Source: JBGTSJ01 sp041940305 (GTDB lineage: Bacteria > Planctomycetota > Planctomycetia > Planctomycetales > Planctomycetaceae). From it: 64,000 bases of DNA. This document shows, in pieces, positions 42,777-51,620 of this stretch. Every line of letters starts with the position of its first letter. Positions within the stretch are counted from its first letter, which is position 1. The position numbers were made by a program, and so were the translations under genes. The notes under the pieces are model-generated. The model saw nothing but the letters and a program-made list of their open reading frames with translations. It made no database searches and was not told the DNA's origin. The stretch is taken from positions 1-64,000 of the forward strand of contig JBGTSJ010000008.1 in assembly GCA_041940305.1 (NCBI GenBank). The letters run 5' to 3'.

Positions 42777-42902
42777 AAGTCAGCGGCTCCAAACACAAGA
42801 TCGCCACTTTCGAGGCAGTATGGGCAGGGGCTGCTTCTGCATTCTGCCGGTGCGGTGGTGGGGAGTCCAGCTTGGGGTGGAGCTGATGTTGAAGGCCGAC
42901 GA

Positions 42903-43325
42903 TCAGGGAGCGGGGCGGGAGGGGTGGAGGGCGGCGGCGTGGAAGCGGTCGGGGAGGAGGGTGTAGAGGGATGTGCGGCGGGGCGGGGCGGGGGATGCGG
43001 GGTCGATGAGAAGGATCGGGAGATCGTTGCAGAACTCGGCCAGCACCTGGCGGCAGGCGCCGCAGGGGGCCGCGGCGCCGGGGCTGGCGATGGCGAGTCC
43101 GCGAAAACTCGTCCGGCCCTCCGCCACTGCCCGGAAGACCGCAGCCCGTTCGGCGCAGATCGTGAGGCCGTAAGAGGCGTTCTCGACGTTGCCGGCAGTG
43201 ATGATCTGACCGTCGTCGCAGAGCAGGGCGGCTCCGACTGCGAAGCCTGAGTAGGGGGAATAAGCTCGCGCGCGGGCGTCGTCTGCTGCGGCGATCAGTC
43301 GCTGTTGCTCTTGATCAGTGATCAA
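42903..43325 (-). CDS. cdd: Cytidine deaminase
   Basis: A 140-residue enzyme that deaminates cytidine and deoxycytidine. The zinc site is complete: NVENASYGLTICAERAA, with the catalytic glutamate after the first cysteine, and PCGACRQVLAEF. The substrate loop YSGFAVGAALL is also present. There is no ATG at the expected N-terminus. The likely start is TTG 43325 (LITDQEQQRLIAAADDAR), with GGGAG about 11 bases upstream. The frame stays open to 43763 but only through the tandem repeats and the antisense of the VOC gene. The C-terminal tail after YTLLPDRF is Ala/Pro-rich. Confidence 0.92.
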   Translation of the reverse strand: MITDQEQQRLIAAADDARARAYSPYSGFAVGAALLCDDGQIITAGNVENASYGLTICAERAAVFRAVAEGRTSFRGLAIASPGAAAPCGACRQVLAEFCNDLPILLIDPASPAPPRRTSLYTLLPDRFHAAALHPSRPAP

Positions 43326-43465
43326 CGTGATGGTCGCTCCCGGGTTGAGACGGGATTGTAGCCGAACTGGGCAGCGTTCGGATCTGTTGTGGGAGCGGCC
43401 GACGTGGAGCGGGTGACGGTGGGGGGCCGGGTTTGAGGGGAGGGGTGAGAGTGATTGAGGCTCGG

Positions 43466-43582
43466 CAACGTTCGTCCCTTGCTGGCGCGGCGGGCTATTG
43501 TGCGCGCGGCGGGCTGGTGTGGGCGCGTTGGGCTGATGTGGGCGCGTTGGGCTGATGTGTGCGCGTTGGGCTGATGTGTGCG
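43466..43582 (+). repeat. Dispersed element copy 3, expanded into five 19-bp tandem units
   Basis: The element (CAACGTTCGTCCCTTGCTGG, then CGCGGCGGGCTATTGTG) starts at 43466. From 43485 its last part repeats as five 19-base units: 43485-43503, 43504-43522, 43523-43541, 43542-43560 and 43561-43579. The unit consensus is GCGCGTTGGGCTGATGTGK. The array lies in the gap between cdd and the VOC gene. Confidence 0.85.
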
Positions 43583-43594
43583 ATCCGGGTGCCG

Positions 43595-44092
43595 TTACCC
43601 GTCGAAGGCCGACTGCAGGGCGGCGATGTCGAGTTTCTTCATCTGCAACAGGGCCTGCATGGTGCGGCCGGCCTTGATCCTGTCGGGATCGGCGAGAAGT
43701 TTCTGCAGGATGTCGGGCACGACCTGCCAGGAGAGTCCGAACCGGTCCTTGAGCCAGCCGCACTGCTGGGCCTGGGCGTCTCCGCCTTCGGTCAGCTTCT
43801 CCCAGTAGTGGTCCACTTCCTGCTGGGAGCGGCAGCTGATCTGGAACGAGACGGCCTCGGTGAACCGGAAGATCGGGCCGCCGTTGAGGGCCGTGAAGCG
43901 GTGGCCGTCGAGTTCGAACTCGACGGTGAGCACCGAGCTTTCGGGCTTGCCGTGGATCTCCTGCCCCTCCTTGCCGTAGCGGCTGATGTCGCCGATGCGG
44001 GAGTTGGGGAAGATCGACGTGTAGAAGCGGACGGCCTCCTCGGCCTGGTCGTCGAACCAGAGGCAGGGGGTAATTTTCTGGGACTTCAGCAT
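43595..44092 (-). CDS. VOC-superfamily protein (PhnB / 3-demethylubiquinone methyltransferase-like)
   Basis: A 165-residue protein of the vicinal oxygen chelate fold. The family phrases are ITPCLWFDDQAEEAVRFYTS, FELDGHRFTALNGGP, FRFTEAVSFQISCRSQQEVD, HYWEKLTEGG and CGWLKDRFGLSWQVVPDIL. These match the group misleadingly named 3-demethylubiquinone-9 3-methyltransferase. Members are small dimeric metal-binding proteins of varied or unknown reactions, so no specific activity is claimed. ATG 44092 gives the normal start MLKSQKITPCLW. Confidence 0.9.
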   Translation of the reverse strand: MLKSQKITPCLWFDDQAEEAVRFYTSIFPNSRIGDISRYGKEGQEIHGKPESSVLTVEFELDGHRFTALNGGPIFRFTEAVSFQISCRSQQEVDHYWEKLTEGGDAQAQQCGWLKDRFGLSWQVVPDILQKLLADPDRIKAGRTMQALLQMKKLDIAALQSAFDG

Positions 44093-44190
44093 GGAAACTG
44101 ACTCCGCGGGCAGGGAGGCGGTGTGTTGCACGTCATGGAGTAGTCGCCGGCGGGGCAGGTGAATCGACAACCGACGGGACGAAATCCGGA

Positions 44191-44715
44191 TCAGTCGCGG
44201 GGAGGGATCTCGGCGAGATCGTCGGCCGGGAGGTCGCGGCCGAGGTCGACCCAGCTGTGGCAGCCGGCGAACTCGGGGAGGTCGGTGATTTCGTGCGACG
44301 CGGCGCGCTGGAAGGCGCGAAACTCAATGACGAACAGACCCGGGGTGCGGTACTCGAAGCGTTCGATGACGGCCGATTCGCTGAGGACGTGCCGGGAGCG
44401 GAATGCTGCGAGCCGGGAGGGGTCGGTGACGTGCGTCACGCTGGTGACGACCGCGTACAGCTGCAGCCGGATTGTTGCGGCGGGAGGCGGGGCAGCAGCG
44501 GGATGGGCGAGCAGTGCGGCGGCGTCGGGGCGGAGCTCGGCCGCGTTCTGGTGGAAGCGCGTGGGGAAGAGCCAGAACTCAGGGTGCTGGACGCGGAAGC
44601 CGCCCGGGCCTTCGTCGATGCCTCCTTTGCGGAGGAGGATCGTCTGTCGGCCGTCGGCGACGGCGGCGCAGACGGAGGCCCATTCCTTCAGTGCGATGCG
44701 ATTGGCGGATTGCAT
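44191..44715 (-). CDS. DUF1802 family protein
   Basis: A 174-residue protein starting at ATG 44715 (MQSANRIALKEWASVCAAVA). It has the DUF1802 features DGRQTILLRKGGIDEGPGGF and HPEFWLFPTRFHQN in the first half and LSESAVIERFEYRTPGLFV in the second. The family is found in planctomycetes, cyanobacteria and others and has no known function. The frame extends upstream to 44778 without added similarity. It is read with the VOC gene but separated by about 100 bases. Confidence 0.85.
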   Translation of the reverse strand: MQSANRIALKEWASVCAAVADGRQTILLRKGGIDEGPGGFRVQHPEFWLFPTRFHQNAAELRPDAAALLAHPAAAPPPAATIRLQLYAVVTSVTHVTDPSRLAAFRSRHVLSESAVIERFEYRTPGLFVIEFRAFQRAASHEITDLPEFAGCHSWVDLGRDLPADDLAEIPPRD

Positions 44716-44821
44716 ACCGCCGATGTTAGTTCGCGGTGGGACGCGGTGCGAATCCGGGCCGGGGGGGCGAGATTGCAATCACCCGGCGCGGACAGACGGC
44801 ACGCGGAGCGTTCCTGCCACT

Positions 44822-45049
44822 CTAGCGGTGATAACCGAGCGAGATCATCACGTCGTAGAGTTCGTCGAAGGTGACGAAGCGGCGGCGGTGACGCAGCTTG
44901 TACTGGTCGACGGCTTCGGCGAGTTCGCGGACTTCGGGCCGCTGCTCGCTGCGCTCGTCCGCGAACTGGCGGCGTTCGACCCCCGGCGGGCCGGCCTGCG
45001 CGTTGCGGCGGTCCACGAAGCCAGTCTGTTGTTCGGCAGCCAGTTGCAT
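44822..45049 (-). CDS. Small conserved planctomycete protein
   Basis: A 75-residue acidic and charged protein starting at ATG 45049 (MQLAAEQQTGFVDRRNAQ). Its C-terminal part, LAEAVDQYKLRHRRRFVTFD and then ELYDVMISLGYHR, resembles a short helical motif I associate with small planctomycete proteins of unknown function. Longer starts up to 45274 add a low-complexity extension. It may bind nucleic acid or another protein, but this is speculation. Confidence 0.6.
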   Translation of the reverse strand: MQLAAEQQTGFVDRRNAQAGPPGVERRQFADERSEQRPEVRELAEAVDQYKLRHRRRFVTFDELYDVMISLGYHR

Positions 45050-45309
45050 TAGATTAGCTCCACAGGCAAAACGGTCCCGGTGAAGGTTACGCCGGGTCCG
45101 CACCGGGGCAAATTGTCGCGCCGGTTGAGACAGATTTTCGCGCGCGCGGCGGAGCATCTGTGCCGGTCCTGCGGATTCTGTGCTCTGGCGAGCGTCGATC
45201 CGCCCCGCAGCCCTGCGGAAGCCGCGCCCGTCATGCCGAACCGGGTGGGTCGGGCGGATTCGCGCGGCCGTCAATGCGCATGCACCTCGTCTGAGATCAT
45301 CGGAACCTC

Positions 45310-46305
45310 ATGGCAGCGAAGACGACGATTCTTGGCAGCGGAGCGATGGCGACGGCCTGCTCGGTTCTGCTGGCCGAACATCCGGGACAATCGGTCGCCA
45401 TCTGGGCCCGCAATCCGGACTACGCCCGCGCGATGCAGGAGTCGCGCGAGAACGAGCGGCTGCTCCCCGGCGTGAAGCTGCCCGACAGCGTTGAGGTGAC
45501 GGCCGACATTGAGCGGGCCGTGGACGGGGCCGACATGCTGGTGGTGGCCATCCCGACCGAGTTTCTGCGCGAGTCGCTGGAATCGCTGAAGGCCGTGCTG
45601 AATCGGAATCGTCCCGTGGTCAGCGTCGTGAAGGGAATTGAGAAAGACACCTTTCTGCGTCCCAGCCAGATCATTGAGGAGTCGCTCGGCAGCCGGGCGG
45701 TGGTGGCGCTGGGAGGGCCGAGCCATGCGGAGGAGATCGCGCGGCGGCTGCCGGCGAGCGTGGTGGCGGCCAGCGGCGATGTAGCGCTCGCCCGCCGGGT
45801 GCAGGAGATGTTCGCGACCGACCGGTTTCGGGTGTACACCAACTCCGACCTGATCGGCGTTGAGCTGGCCGGGGCGCTCAAGAACATCATTGCGATCGCG
45901 GCCGGCATCTGCGACGGGCTGGGCTACGGCGACAACGCGAAGTCGGCGCTGATGACGCGCGGCATCGTCGAGATGACGCGGTTCGGCGGCAGCCTGGGAG
46001 CGGAGCCGACGACCTTCTGGGGTCTGGCGGGGATCGGCGATCTGATCACGACCTGCGTCAGCCCCTACGGCCGCAACCGGATGGTCGGCGAGCGGCTGGG
46101 CAAGGGGGAATCGCTCGACCAGATCCGCCGCAGCATGCAGGCGGTTGCGGAGGGGGTGAACACGACCCGCTCTGTGCAGCAGCTCGCCGAGCAGCGGGAC
46201 GTGGAGCTGCCGATCACAGCGGAGGTGTATGCCGTGCTGTTCGAGGGGAAGTCTCCGGAGGACGCGACGAGCAGTCTGATGCTGCGGCCGCCGAAGGAAG
46301 AGTAG
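45310..46305 (+). CDS. gpsA: NAD(P)-dependent glycerol-3-phosphate dehydrogenase
   Basis: A 331-residue enzyme that reduces dihydroxyacetone phosphate to glycerol-3-phosphate for phospholipid synthesis. The nucleotide loop is ILGSGAMATACSVLLA, somewhat different from the common GAGxWGTALA. Other signatures are AIPTEFLRESLESL, VSVVKGIEKDTFLRPS, ALGGPSHAEEIARR, the catalytic lysine in ELAGALKNIIAIAAGI, and GLAGIGDLITTCVSPYGRNR. Length is normal. It is followed 102 bases on by the pseudouridine synthase, with an inverted repeat between. Confidence 0.95.
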   Translation: MAAKTTILGSGAMATACSVLLAEHPGQSVAIWARNPDYARAMQESRENERLLPGVKLPDSVEVTADIERAVDGADMLVVAIPTEFLRESLESLKAVLNRNRPVVSVVKGIEKDTFLRPSQIIEESLGSRAVVALGGPSHAEEIARRLPASVVAASGDVALARRVQEMFATDRFRVYTNSDLIGVELAGALKNIIAIAAGICDGLGYGDNAKSALMTRGIVEMTRFGGSLGAEPTTFWGLAGIGDLITTCVSPYGRNRMVGERLGKGESLDQIRRSMQAVAEGVNTTRSVQQLAEQRDVELPITAEVYAVLFEGKSPEDATSSLMLRPPKEE

Positions 46306-46375
46306 AGGATTGAGGATCGAAGATAGAGAATCGATGACACATGCCGGATGCGCCATCCTCGATTCTCAATCCTCT
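46304..46375. repeat. Inverted repeat between gpsA and the RluA gene
   Basis: AGAGGATTGAGGATCGAAGA(T) at 46304-46324 pairs with 46355-46375 at 19 of 21 positions, with a 30-base spacer. The left arm overlaps the gpsA stop codon. The arms consist of GAGGAT/GAAGAT words, the same style as the other purine-rich inverted repeats. Confidence 0.8.
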
Positions 46376-46406
46376 ATCCTCATTCGCGACAGGTCCGTCG
46401 CCGGAG

Positions 46407-47462
46407 ATGAACCCTCGTCCTTACTCCGCCGAGCTGACCGTCGAGTACGAGCTCAATGGCATCCGGATCGACTCTTTCCTGATCCGGCATTTTCGGAACT
46501 ACACGTCGTGGCGGATGCAGCGGATTGTGCGGGCGGGGGCCGCGACGATCAACGGGGCCGTGGCGGGGGAGACGGACCGGGTGTTCAAGGGGCAGACAGT
46601 GACGATCCGGCTGCTGGAGCCGCCGGACAAGCTGCTGGCGGCGGATCCGTTCGACATCCGGGTGCAGTACTCCGACCCGTGGATCGTGGTGGTCGAGAAG
46701 CCGGCGGGGATCATTGCGCATCCGACGGGGGAGCATCACACGCGGACGCTGGCGAACATCCTGCAGCACTGGGCGGATCAGCGTGCGCCGCGGAAGGGAT
46801 TGATCCGTCCGGGCCTGGTGCATCGCCTGGACCGGCAGACGTCGGGCGTGATGGTGCTGGCACTGCATCATCTCGCGCATCGCCGGCTGAGCGAGGGGTT
46901 TGAGCAGGGGCGCGTCTCGAAGTGCTACCTCGCGCTCGTCGAAGGGCGGATGCGGGACGATCAGGGAGTGATCGACCTGCCGATCGGCCGGGCGCGGACA
47001 GGACACTGCGTGCTGATGTCGGCACGCGGGGACGCCATTGACGCCCGCCCCGCGAAGACGCGGTTTGAAGTTCTGGAGCGATTTGAAAGGTACACGCTCG
47101 TCCGGGCCCGCCCCGCCACCGGCCGCAATCACCAGATCCGCGTGCACTTTGCCCAGATCGGCCATCCGCTGGTAGGGGATGAGTTCTACGAGTCGTACGG
47201 GAAGATCAAGCCGCTGCGGATGGCGGGCGAAGTGCCGGAGGAGGAGTTGGATGATCCGGTGGACGGCATCGAAACCGGCCTCCCCATCCGCCGGCATGCG
47301 CTGCACGCGGAGTCGCTGGCGTTCGCCCATCCCATCACGCGGCTGTGGATGGAGTTTCGCACCGAGTTGCCGGATGACTTTGCCGAGACGCGGGCGGCAC
47401 TCAGTGAATCACGTCCGACCGGCCTGAAGACGCAAAAACAGGAACAGGAGGTAACGGAGTGA
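46407..47462 (+). CDS. RluA-family RNA pseudouridine synthase
   Basis: A 351-residue enzyme with an N-terminal S4 RNA-binding domain (IRIDSFLIRHFRNYTSWRMQ) and an RluA catalytic domain. Motif I is VVVEKPAGIIAHPTGEHH, the catalytic aspartate is in GLVHRLDRQTSGVMVLA, and later come KCYLALVEGRM and RPATGRNHQIRVHFAQIGHP. It should isomerise uridines in rRNA or tRNA; the exact site is not predictable. The last dozen residues (TGLKTQKQEQEVTE) are encoded by the left arm of an inverted repeat, so the natural C-terminus was probably a little shorter. Confidence 0.93.
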   Translation: MNPRPYSAELTVEYELNGIRIDSFLIRHFRNYTSWRMQRIVRAGAATINGAVAGETDRVFKGQTVTIRLLEPPDKLLAADPFDIRVQYSDPWIVVVEKPAGIIAHPTGEHHTRTLANILQHWADQRAPRKGLIRPGLVHRLDRQTSGVMVLALHHLAHRRLSEGFEQGRVSKCYLALVEGRMRDDQGVIDLPIGRARTGHCVLMSARGDAIDARPAKTRFEVLERFERYTLVRARPATGRNHQIRVHFAQIGHPLVGDEFYESYGKIKPLRMAGEVPEEELDDPVDGIETGLPIRRHALHAESLAFAHPITRLWMEFRTELPDDFAETRAALSESRPTGLKTQKQEQEVTE

Positions 47463-47505
47463 ACAGAGGGTTTGATCCTCCGTTGCCTCTGTTACCTCCT
47501 GTTCA
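47441..47505. repeat. Inverted repeat overlapping the 3' end of the RluA gene
   Basis: GAACAGGAGGTAAC at 47442-47455 is repeated inverted at 47491-47504, and the wider arms (47441-47469 and 47477-47505) match at 24 of 29 positions with only a seven-base loop. The stop codon lies inside the left arm. It is a strong hairpin and likely terminator. Confidence 0.85.
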
Positions 47506-47551
47506 ATTCACTTCTCTCGCTGCCGGGCAGGCTGAAGCCTGTACTCCAATT

Positions 47552-50188
47552 TCAGTTCACGGCTTGCACGTTGAGTTCGGCGTTCAGGGCCTGGTCGATG
47601 CGCTGCTGGCAGTCGAGCAGGTGGGCGCGGCTGTAGTCGTCGAGCTTGAGGGGCTCCGCGGCGAGCGTTTTGGTGATGCCGTTGTTGAGCTCGCTCAGGT
47701 GCGCCCGGGCCAGCGTACGGGCGTCCGGCGGCGCGCCGTTATCGGTGATGACGAGCGCCGCCAGCCGTTTGACCGCGTCCCGCTGCAGGTTGCGGCGGAA
47801 GCCGTCGATGTAGGGCTGCCGGTTGCTGAACTCACCCTGCGGCTCGGCCGCCTGCCATTCAGTGAAGACGCCGTCCACGACGGAGTTCAAGTGTTCGGCC
47901 AGCGTGTAGGCGTCCTGGTCGGCCGGGACCTTGTACTCGTTGTCGAGAATTCGCTGCAGTACCGTCGTCGTCAGCAACTGCCCGAGGACCTGGGACTGCA
48001 TCAGCTCGACCTGGTCGTGGATGGGATAGTCGAGCCGCGTGGCGTTCTGCACGCCCCAGTGATTCCAGCGCGACGCGGCGAGGTAGTTGAACATCGCCCC
48101 GTCGTATTCGGGAGCCGCGAAGGCCGACGTGGTGATCAGCTGCATCGCCTCGCGCTGCTGCGCCGGGTCGATGATTTCGAACGGCGGCCGCGCGCCTTCG
48201 GCCTTATGGTCGCGATTCACCTTGACGCCGCCTGGGAACCGCGCGGCGAACAGGACGGCCCGCCAGTATTCGGTGAACAGCAGGCCGAACGCCTGCCGCG
48301 CCCGCTGGTAACCGGCCCCGTCGGTGACGGCCTTGTCCACGACCGTCGGAATCAGTTCCTCCGAATGCTGCATCTGCCGCTGCACGAAGGAGAGCGAATC
48401 CTGGGCGAGGTCGAAGCGGTTGGAGAAGGGGTCCGGATCGCTGCTTCGAGTGTCCTCGTCGGTGGCGTAATCGAGTCCGGGCTCGCCGGAGCGGGCGGCG
48501 ATCTTCGCCAGTTCGGTCTTCTCGTCCTTGGGGAAGGGGCGGTAGCCGTACTCGATCGCCCAATAGTCGTAGGGGCCGATGGTCTGCGTGTAGTACAGCC
48601 GCTGCTCGTCCTTCTTGGGCGAGATATTGGCGGGGCAGTAGTCCATCACACTGGCGACCGTCCCCTCCGCGCGGGACTTGTCCACGTCGTCGAGATCGGC
48701 GAGGGTCTTCCAGGTGCTTCCCTTGAAGTTATGCCGCAGGCCGAGCGTGTGCCCGACCTCGTGCATGACGACTTCCTTGATTCCCTCATGGACGAGCTGT
48801 GACGGAAGTTCTCCGCCGGCGGAGATTTCTCCGTAGCCCATCAGGACAGCGGCGGCGTAGCCCATGTGGCGCTGCATCTGGTTCGCGTAGGCGCAATGCG
48901 CGGCCAGGTCGCGGGCGGCCTCAGGACCGTAGGCTTCGGCCAGTTCGTCGATGGGTGACCAGTTTGGGAGCAGCTTCTCGGCATCGGCGACGGTGAGGGT
49001 CTCGTACTCCTGCTTCCAGGAGTCGAGGAAGCTGGCGTCGAAGATGATATCGGCGTCGAGGATCTGGCCGGTCCGCGGATCGACGCGCGACGGTCCCATC
49101 GCGAAGCCCGCCTCCGACGTGATCCAGCGGAAGAAGTTGTAGTTCACGTCCTCGGGATCGATGTCGATGTTGTACTTGGCCTCGACGTCTTCTTCGTGTT
49201 CGACGCGGATTGCGCCCGAGAAGCCGATCTTTTCGAACGCCTTGTTCCACTCCAGGATGCCGGCCTCCACGGTCGGGCGGAGGAACACCGGCACCGTCTT
49301 CTCGATGTAGAACACGATCGGGTTACGGGGTGGCGACAGCTCGATGCTGGAGTCCCGCTTCTGCAGGTCCCAGCGGTTGATATGCCGGACGAAGTGCTCA
49401 TCATCGTCCTTCTCGGAGAAATCCTTCATCGCGGTGATGAAGTACCCGACGCGGTCATCAGCCGGGCGGGGCTTGTAACCTCCCAGTGCCGGCAGCGTGC
49501 TGATGCTGTAGTGCACGCTCACCTGCACGCCGCGGGAGTCCGGTACTTTCTCCAGGTCGCCCGAGCCGGAATAGACGGCCGCAACCTGCAACTGGGTGTT
49601 CCCTTTGAACGTCGCCACTTTCTCCCAGGTGGAGCGGTCGGACGCGAACGAGAAACCGCGGCCGATCGCCTGCCCGATCTGCTGGTCATCGCTCATGAAG
49701 ATTCGCGTCATGTCGACCAGGTCGTTCCCCTTGGGGGTCTTGGTGATGATCGGCAGGGCATAGAGCACGCTGTCACTGTAAGCGAGCTCGACGGCGCTGG
49801 CTTCGGGGCTGTTGGGGGTTGCCTTGAAGCGGACGTTGCGGCGGAGGACGTAGATCTTTTCGCCCGACTTGCGGAAGGTCCAGATGACGTCGTCGCCGAA
49901 GCCCCAGCTCATGCCGGCGATCACCATCCCGCTGCCGATGCCCTTGGCGATCGATGTGAGGACGATGTAGTCCTGCTTCAGATCGTTGGCGTCGAGTTCG
50001 ACGAGCAGCTGCTGGTCGTTGTGGTAAAGGGTCCACATCTCTTCGCCGCCGAGCGTCTTCTGGGTCAGCCCCTTAGTGACCTGCTCGAACTTGGAGGGCT
50101 GGGCCGCATCCTGGGCCCTTGCGGCGGAACTTTGCAGGAAAACAACGGCAACGGCAAGTGCGGCGACAGCCCGACCAGTGTTCAACAT
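47552..50188 (-). CDS. Exported zinc metalloprotease, DUF5117/DUF5118-like
   Basis: An 878-residue secreted protein with a signal peptide (VAALAVAVVFLQSSAARAQ). Its catalytic site has metzincin spacing, HEVGHTLGLRHNF. Upstream are beta-rich DUF5118/DUF5117 regions (LLVELDANDLKQDYIVLTS, VRFKATPNSPEASAVELAYS, YSISTLPALGGYKPRPADDR), and the C-terminal half is a long helical DUF4953-like region. The ATG at 50188 has AGGAGAGG upstream and is preferred to frames opening at 50758. Members are common in planctomycetes and Bacteroidota and are thought to degrade proteins outside the cytoplasm. Substrate unknown. Confidence 0.9.
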   Translation of the reverse strand: MLNTGRAVAALAVAVVFLQSSAARAQDAAQPSKFEQVTKGLTQKTLGGEEMWTLYHNDQQLLVELDANDLKQDYIVLTSIAKGIGSGMVIAGMSWGFGDDVIWTFRKSGEKIYVLRRNVRFKATPNSPEASAVELAYSDSVLYALPIITKTPKGNDLVDMTRIFMSDDQQIGQAIGRGFSFASDRSTWEKVATFKGNTQLQVAAVYSGSGDLEKVPDSRGVQVSVHYSISTLPALGGYKPRPADDRVGYFITAMKDFSEKDDDEHFVRHINRWDLQKRDSSIELSPPRNPIVFYIEKTVPVFLRPTVEAGILEWNKAFEKIGFSGAIRVEHEEDVEAKYNIDIDPEDVNYNFFRWITSEAGFAMGPSRVDPRTGQILDADIIFDASFLDSWKQEYETLTVADAEKLLPNWSPIDELAEAYGPEAARDLAAHCAYANQMQRHMGYAAAVLMGYGEISAGGELPSQLVHEGIKEVVMHEVGHTLGLRHNFKGSTWKTLADLDDVDKSRAEGTVASVMDYCPANISPKKDEQRLYYTQTIGPYDYWAIEYGYRPFPKDEKTELAKIAARSGEPGLDYATDEDTRSSDPDPFSNRFDLAQDSLSFVQRQMQHSEELIPTVVDKAVTDGAGYQRARQAFGLLFTEYWRAVLFAARFPGGVKVNRDHKAEGARPPFEIIDPAQQREAMQLITTSAFAAPEYDGAMFNYLAASRWNHWGVQNATRLDYPIHDQVELMQSQVLGQLLTTTVLQRILDNEYKVPADQDAYTLAEHLNSVVDGVFTEWQAAEPQGEFSNRQPYIDGFRRNLQRDAVKRLAALVITDNGAPPDARTLARAHLSELNNGITKTLAAEPLKLDDYSRAHLLDCQQRIDQALNAELNVQAVN

Positions 50189-50514
50189 AGAACCTCTCCT
50201 CGATGGAATGCCGGAAAGCGGCATGACAACTCTAAAACCGTGACAGTCCCTTGTATCCAGCTCATTCCTCAAGCAGTCATTCCCGGCAGCATCCCGGTGT
50301 GCCCGCAAGCGGTCAAACGATTCTGACGCCGTGTTGCCAAACGGCAGCGTCCTGATCAAGTTTCGCGCAGAGGCGCCGAGCCGCAGAGGATTCATCGATC
50401 CAGTAAAAGCTAAGGCGATTGAGACCAGCAGACTGCCGTCAGCTACTGACTTGCTCCGCGCCTCGGCGAGATGCTTCCTCCTGATCTGTTGAGAGAATGC
50501 CGACGTCCGACAGC
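50189..50514. other. Intergenic region with weak inverted repeat
   Basis: About 325 bases between two leftward genes. GCGCAGAGGCGCCGAGCCGC at 50365-50384 and GCGCCTCGGCGAG near 50458-50470 look like eroded arms of the purine-rich inverted-repeat family. No gene is seen. Confidence 0.45.
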
Positions 50515-51264
50515 CTATGCCACGTGCACCACGACGCAGGTGATGTTGTCGCGGGAGCCTCCGTTCTCTGCGGCTTTGACGATGGCCTCCGCCTGCTGCT
50601 GCGGCGTTTGGTCCGTGGCGAGCAGCTGAAGAACCTGCTGTTCGTCGACGCCGTCGGAGACGCCGTCCGAGCAGAGCATGAACCGGTCTCCCGGCTGCGG
50701 CTGCAGGACGCGCGGCTCGACCTTGGTGCCGCCCTCCTTGGTGCCCAGGTATCGCCACAATACGTTGCGATAGCGGTGATGCGCGGCCTCCTCGGCCGAG
50801 ATCGTCCCGGCATCGACGAGCGCCTGCGTCAGGGAATGATCCTTGGTGAGCTGTTCCAGCTTGCCTCCGCGGAGCAGGTACGTCCGGCTGTCCCCCACGC
50901 CGCCGACGTACAGTCTGCCCCCGACGTTGAGGAGGAACGTGAGCGTCGTCCCCATGTTGTGATAGGTCGGATCGACTTCGCCGAGCGCCATGATTTCGGC
51001 GTTGGCGTGGGCGACCGCCTTATCGACGGCGTCGGCAACGGCGTTGTCCGTATCCCGATCAAAGTCGATCAGCTGTGACAGCCGCTGGGAGACCAGCTCG
51101 ACCGCCAGCTCGCTGGCCTTCTCGCCGGCACATTGCCCTCCCATGCCATCGGCAACGAGGAAGAAGCGGGCGCCGGAATCGACGTGGCAGCGGTCCTCGT
51201 TGTTTTCACGGTAGTTCCCCGTGATGCTGACCGATCCCCATGTGAGCCCAACTGTCGCAGCCAT
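50515..51264 (-). CDS. PP2C-type serine/threonine protein phosphatase
   Basis: A 249-residue phosphatase of the PPM family, which removes phosphate from Ser/Thr with two manganese ions. Family motifs are RENNEDRCHV, FFLVADGMGGQCAGE, MGTTLTFLLNV, GVGDSRTYLLR, RFMLCSDGVSDGV and GSRDNITCVVV. All metal-binding aspartates are present. It consists of the catalytic domain only. The ATG at 51264 is preferred to the TTG one codon earlier. It probably reverses eukaryotic-type kinases, of which planctomycetes have many, but none lies in the window. Confidence 0.94.
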   Translation of the reverse strand: MAATVGLTWGSVSITGNYRENNEDRCHVDSGARFFLVADGMGGQCAGEKASELAVELVSQRLSQLIDFDRDTDNAVADAVDKAVAHANAEIMALGEVDPTYHNMGTTLTFLLNVGGRLYVGGVGDSRTYLLRGGKLEQLTKDHSLTQALVDAGTISAEEAAHHRYRNVLWRYLGTKEGGTKVEPRVLQPQPGDRFMLCSDGVSDGVDEQQVLQLLATDQTPQQQAEAIVKAAENGGSRDNITCVVVHVA

Positions 51265-51620
51265 CAAATGCTCAGGATCTGAAATCGGTCAAACGCGGGA
51301 CGGCCCGATTGGTGATGCAGAGGCGGGTCGCAGGGAGCGAGGCGCAGGCAGCCTTTGCTGTGGACATACAACTATACCTCCCTGGCCGAAGTTTGCCCAC
51401 TGCGAACGGCGGCGAACCGGGTTCGCGACGCCGCAGCGGATCTCGGTCAGGGGCTGACACGAGGTCATTCCAGAGATCGCTGGATTTGGACGAAATTCCA
51501 GCGGAGGGCAGACGGAGTGTGCCTGCGATTCGGGTCGCCGCGAGACCACCGCGGAGCCGGTGCGCACCCGATGCGGTTCGGGTGACGGGCTTCATTCGGC
51601 ACTCCGGGAGGGACACAGCA

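Noticed and set aside
43485..43582. The 19-bp array considered as a CRISPR array
   Set aside because: The repeats are contiguous with no spacers, and no cas gene is near.
43326..43763. N-terminal extension of cytidine deaminase to 43763
   Set aside because: It would translate the tandem repeats and the antisense of the VOC gene; cytidine deaminases begin near the TTG at 43325.
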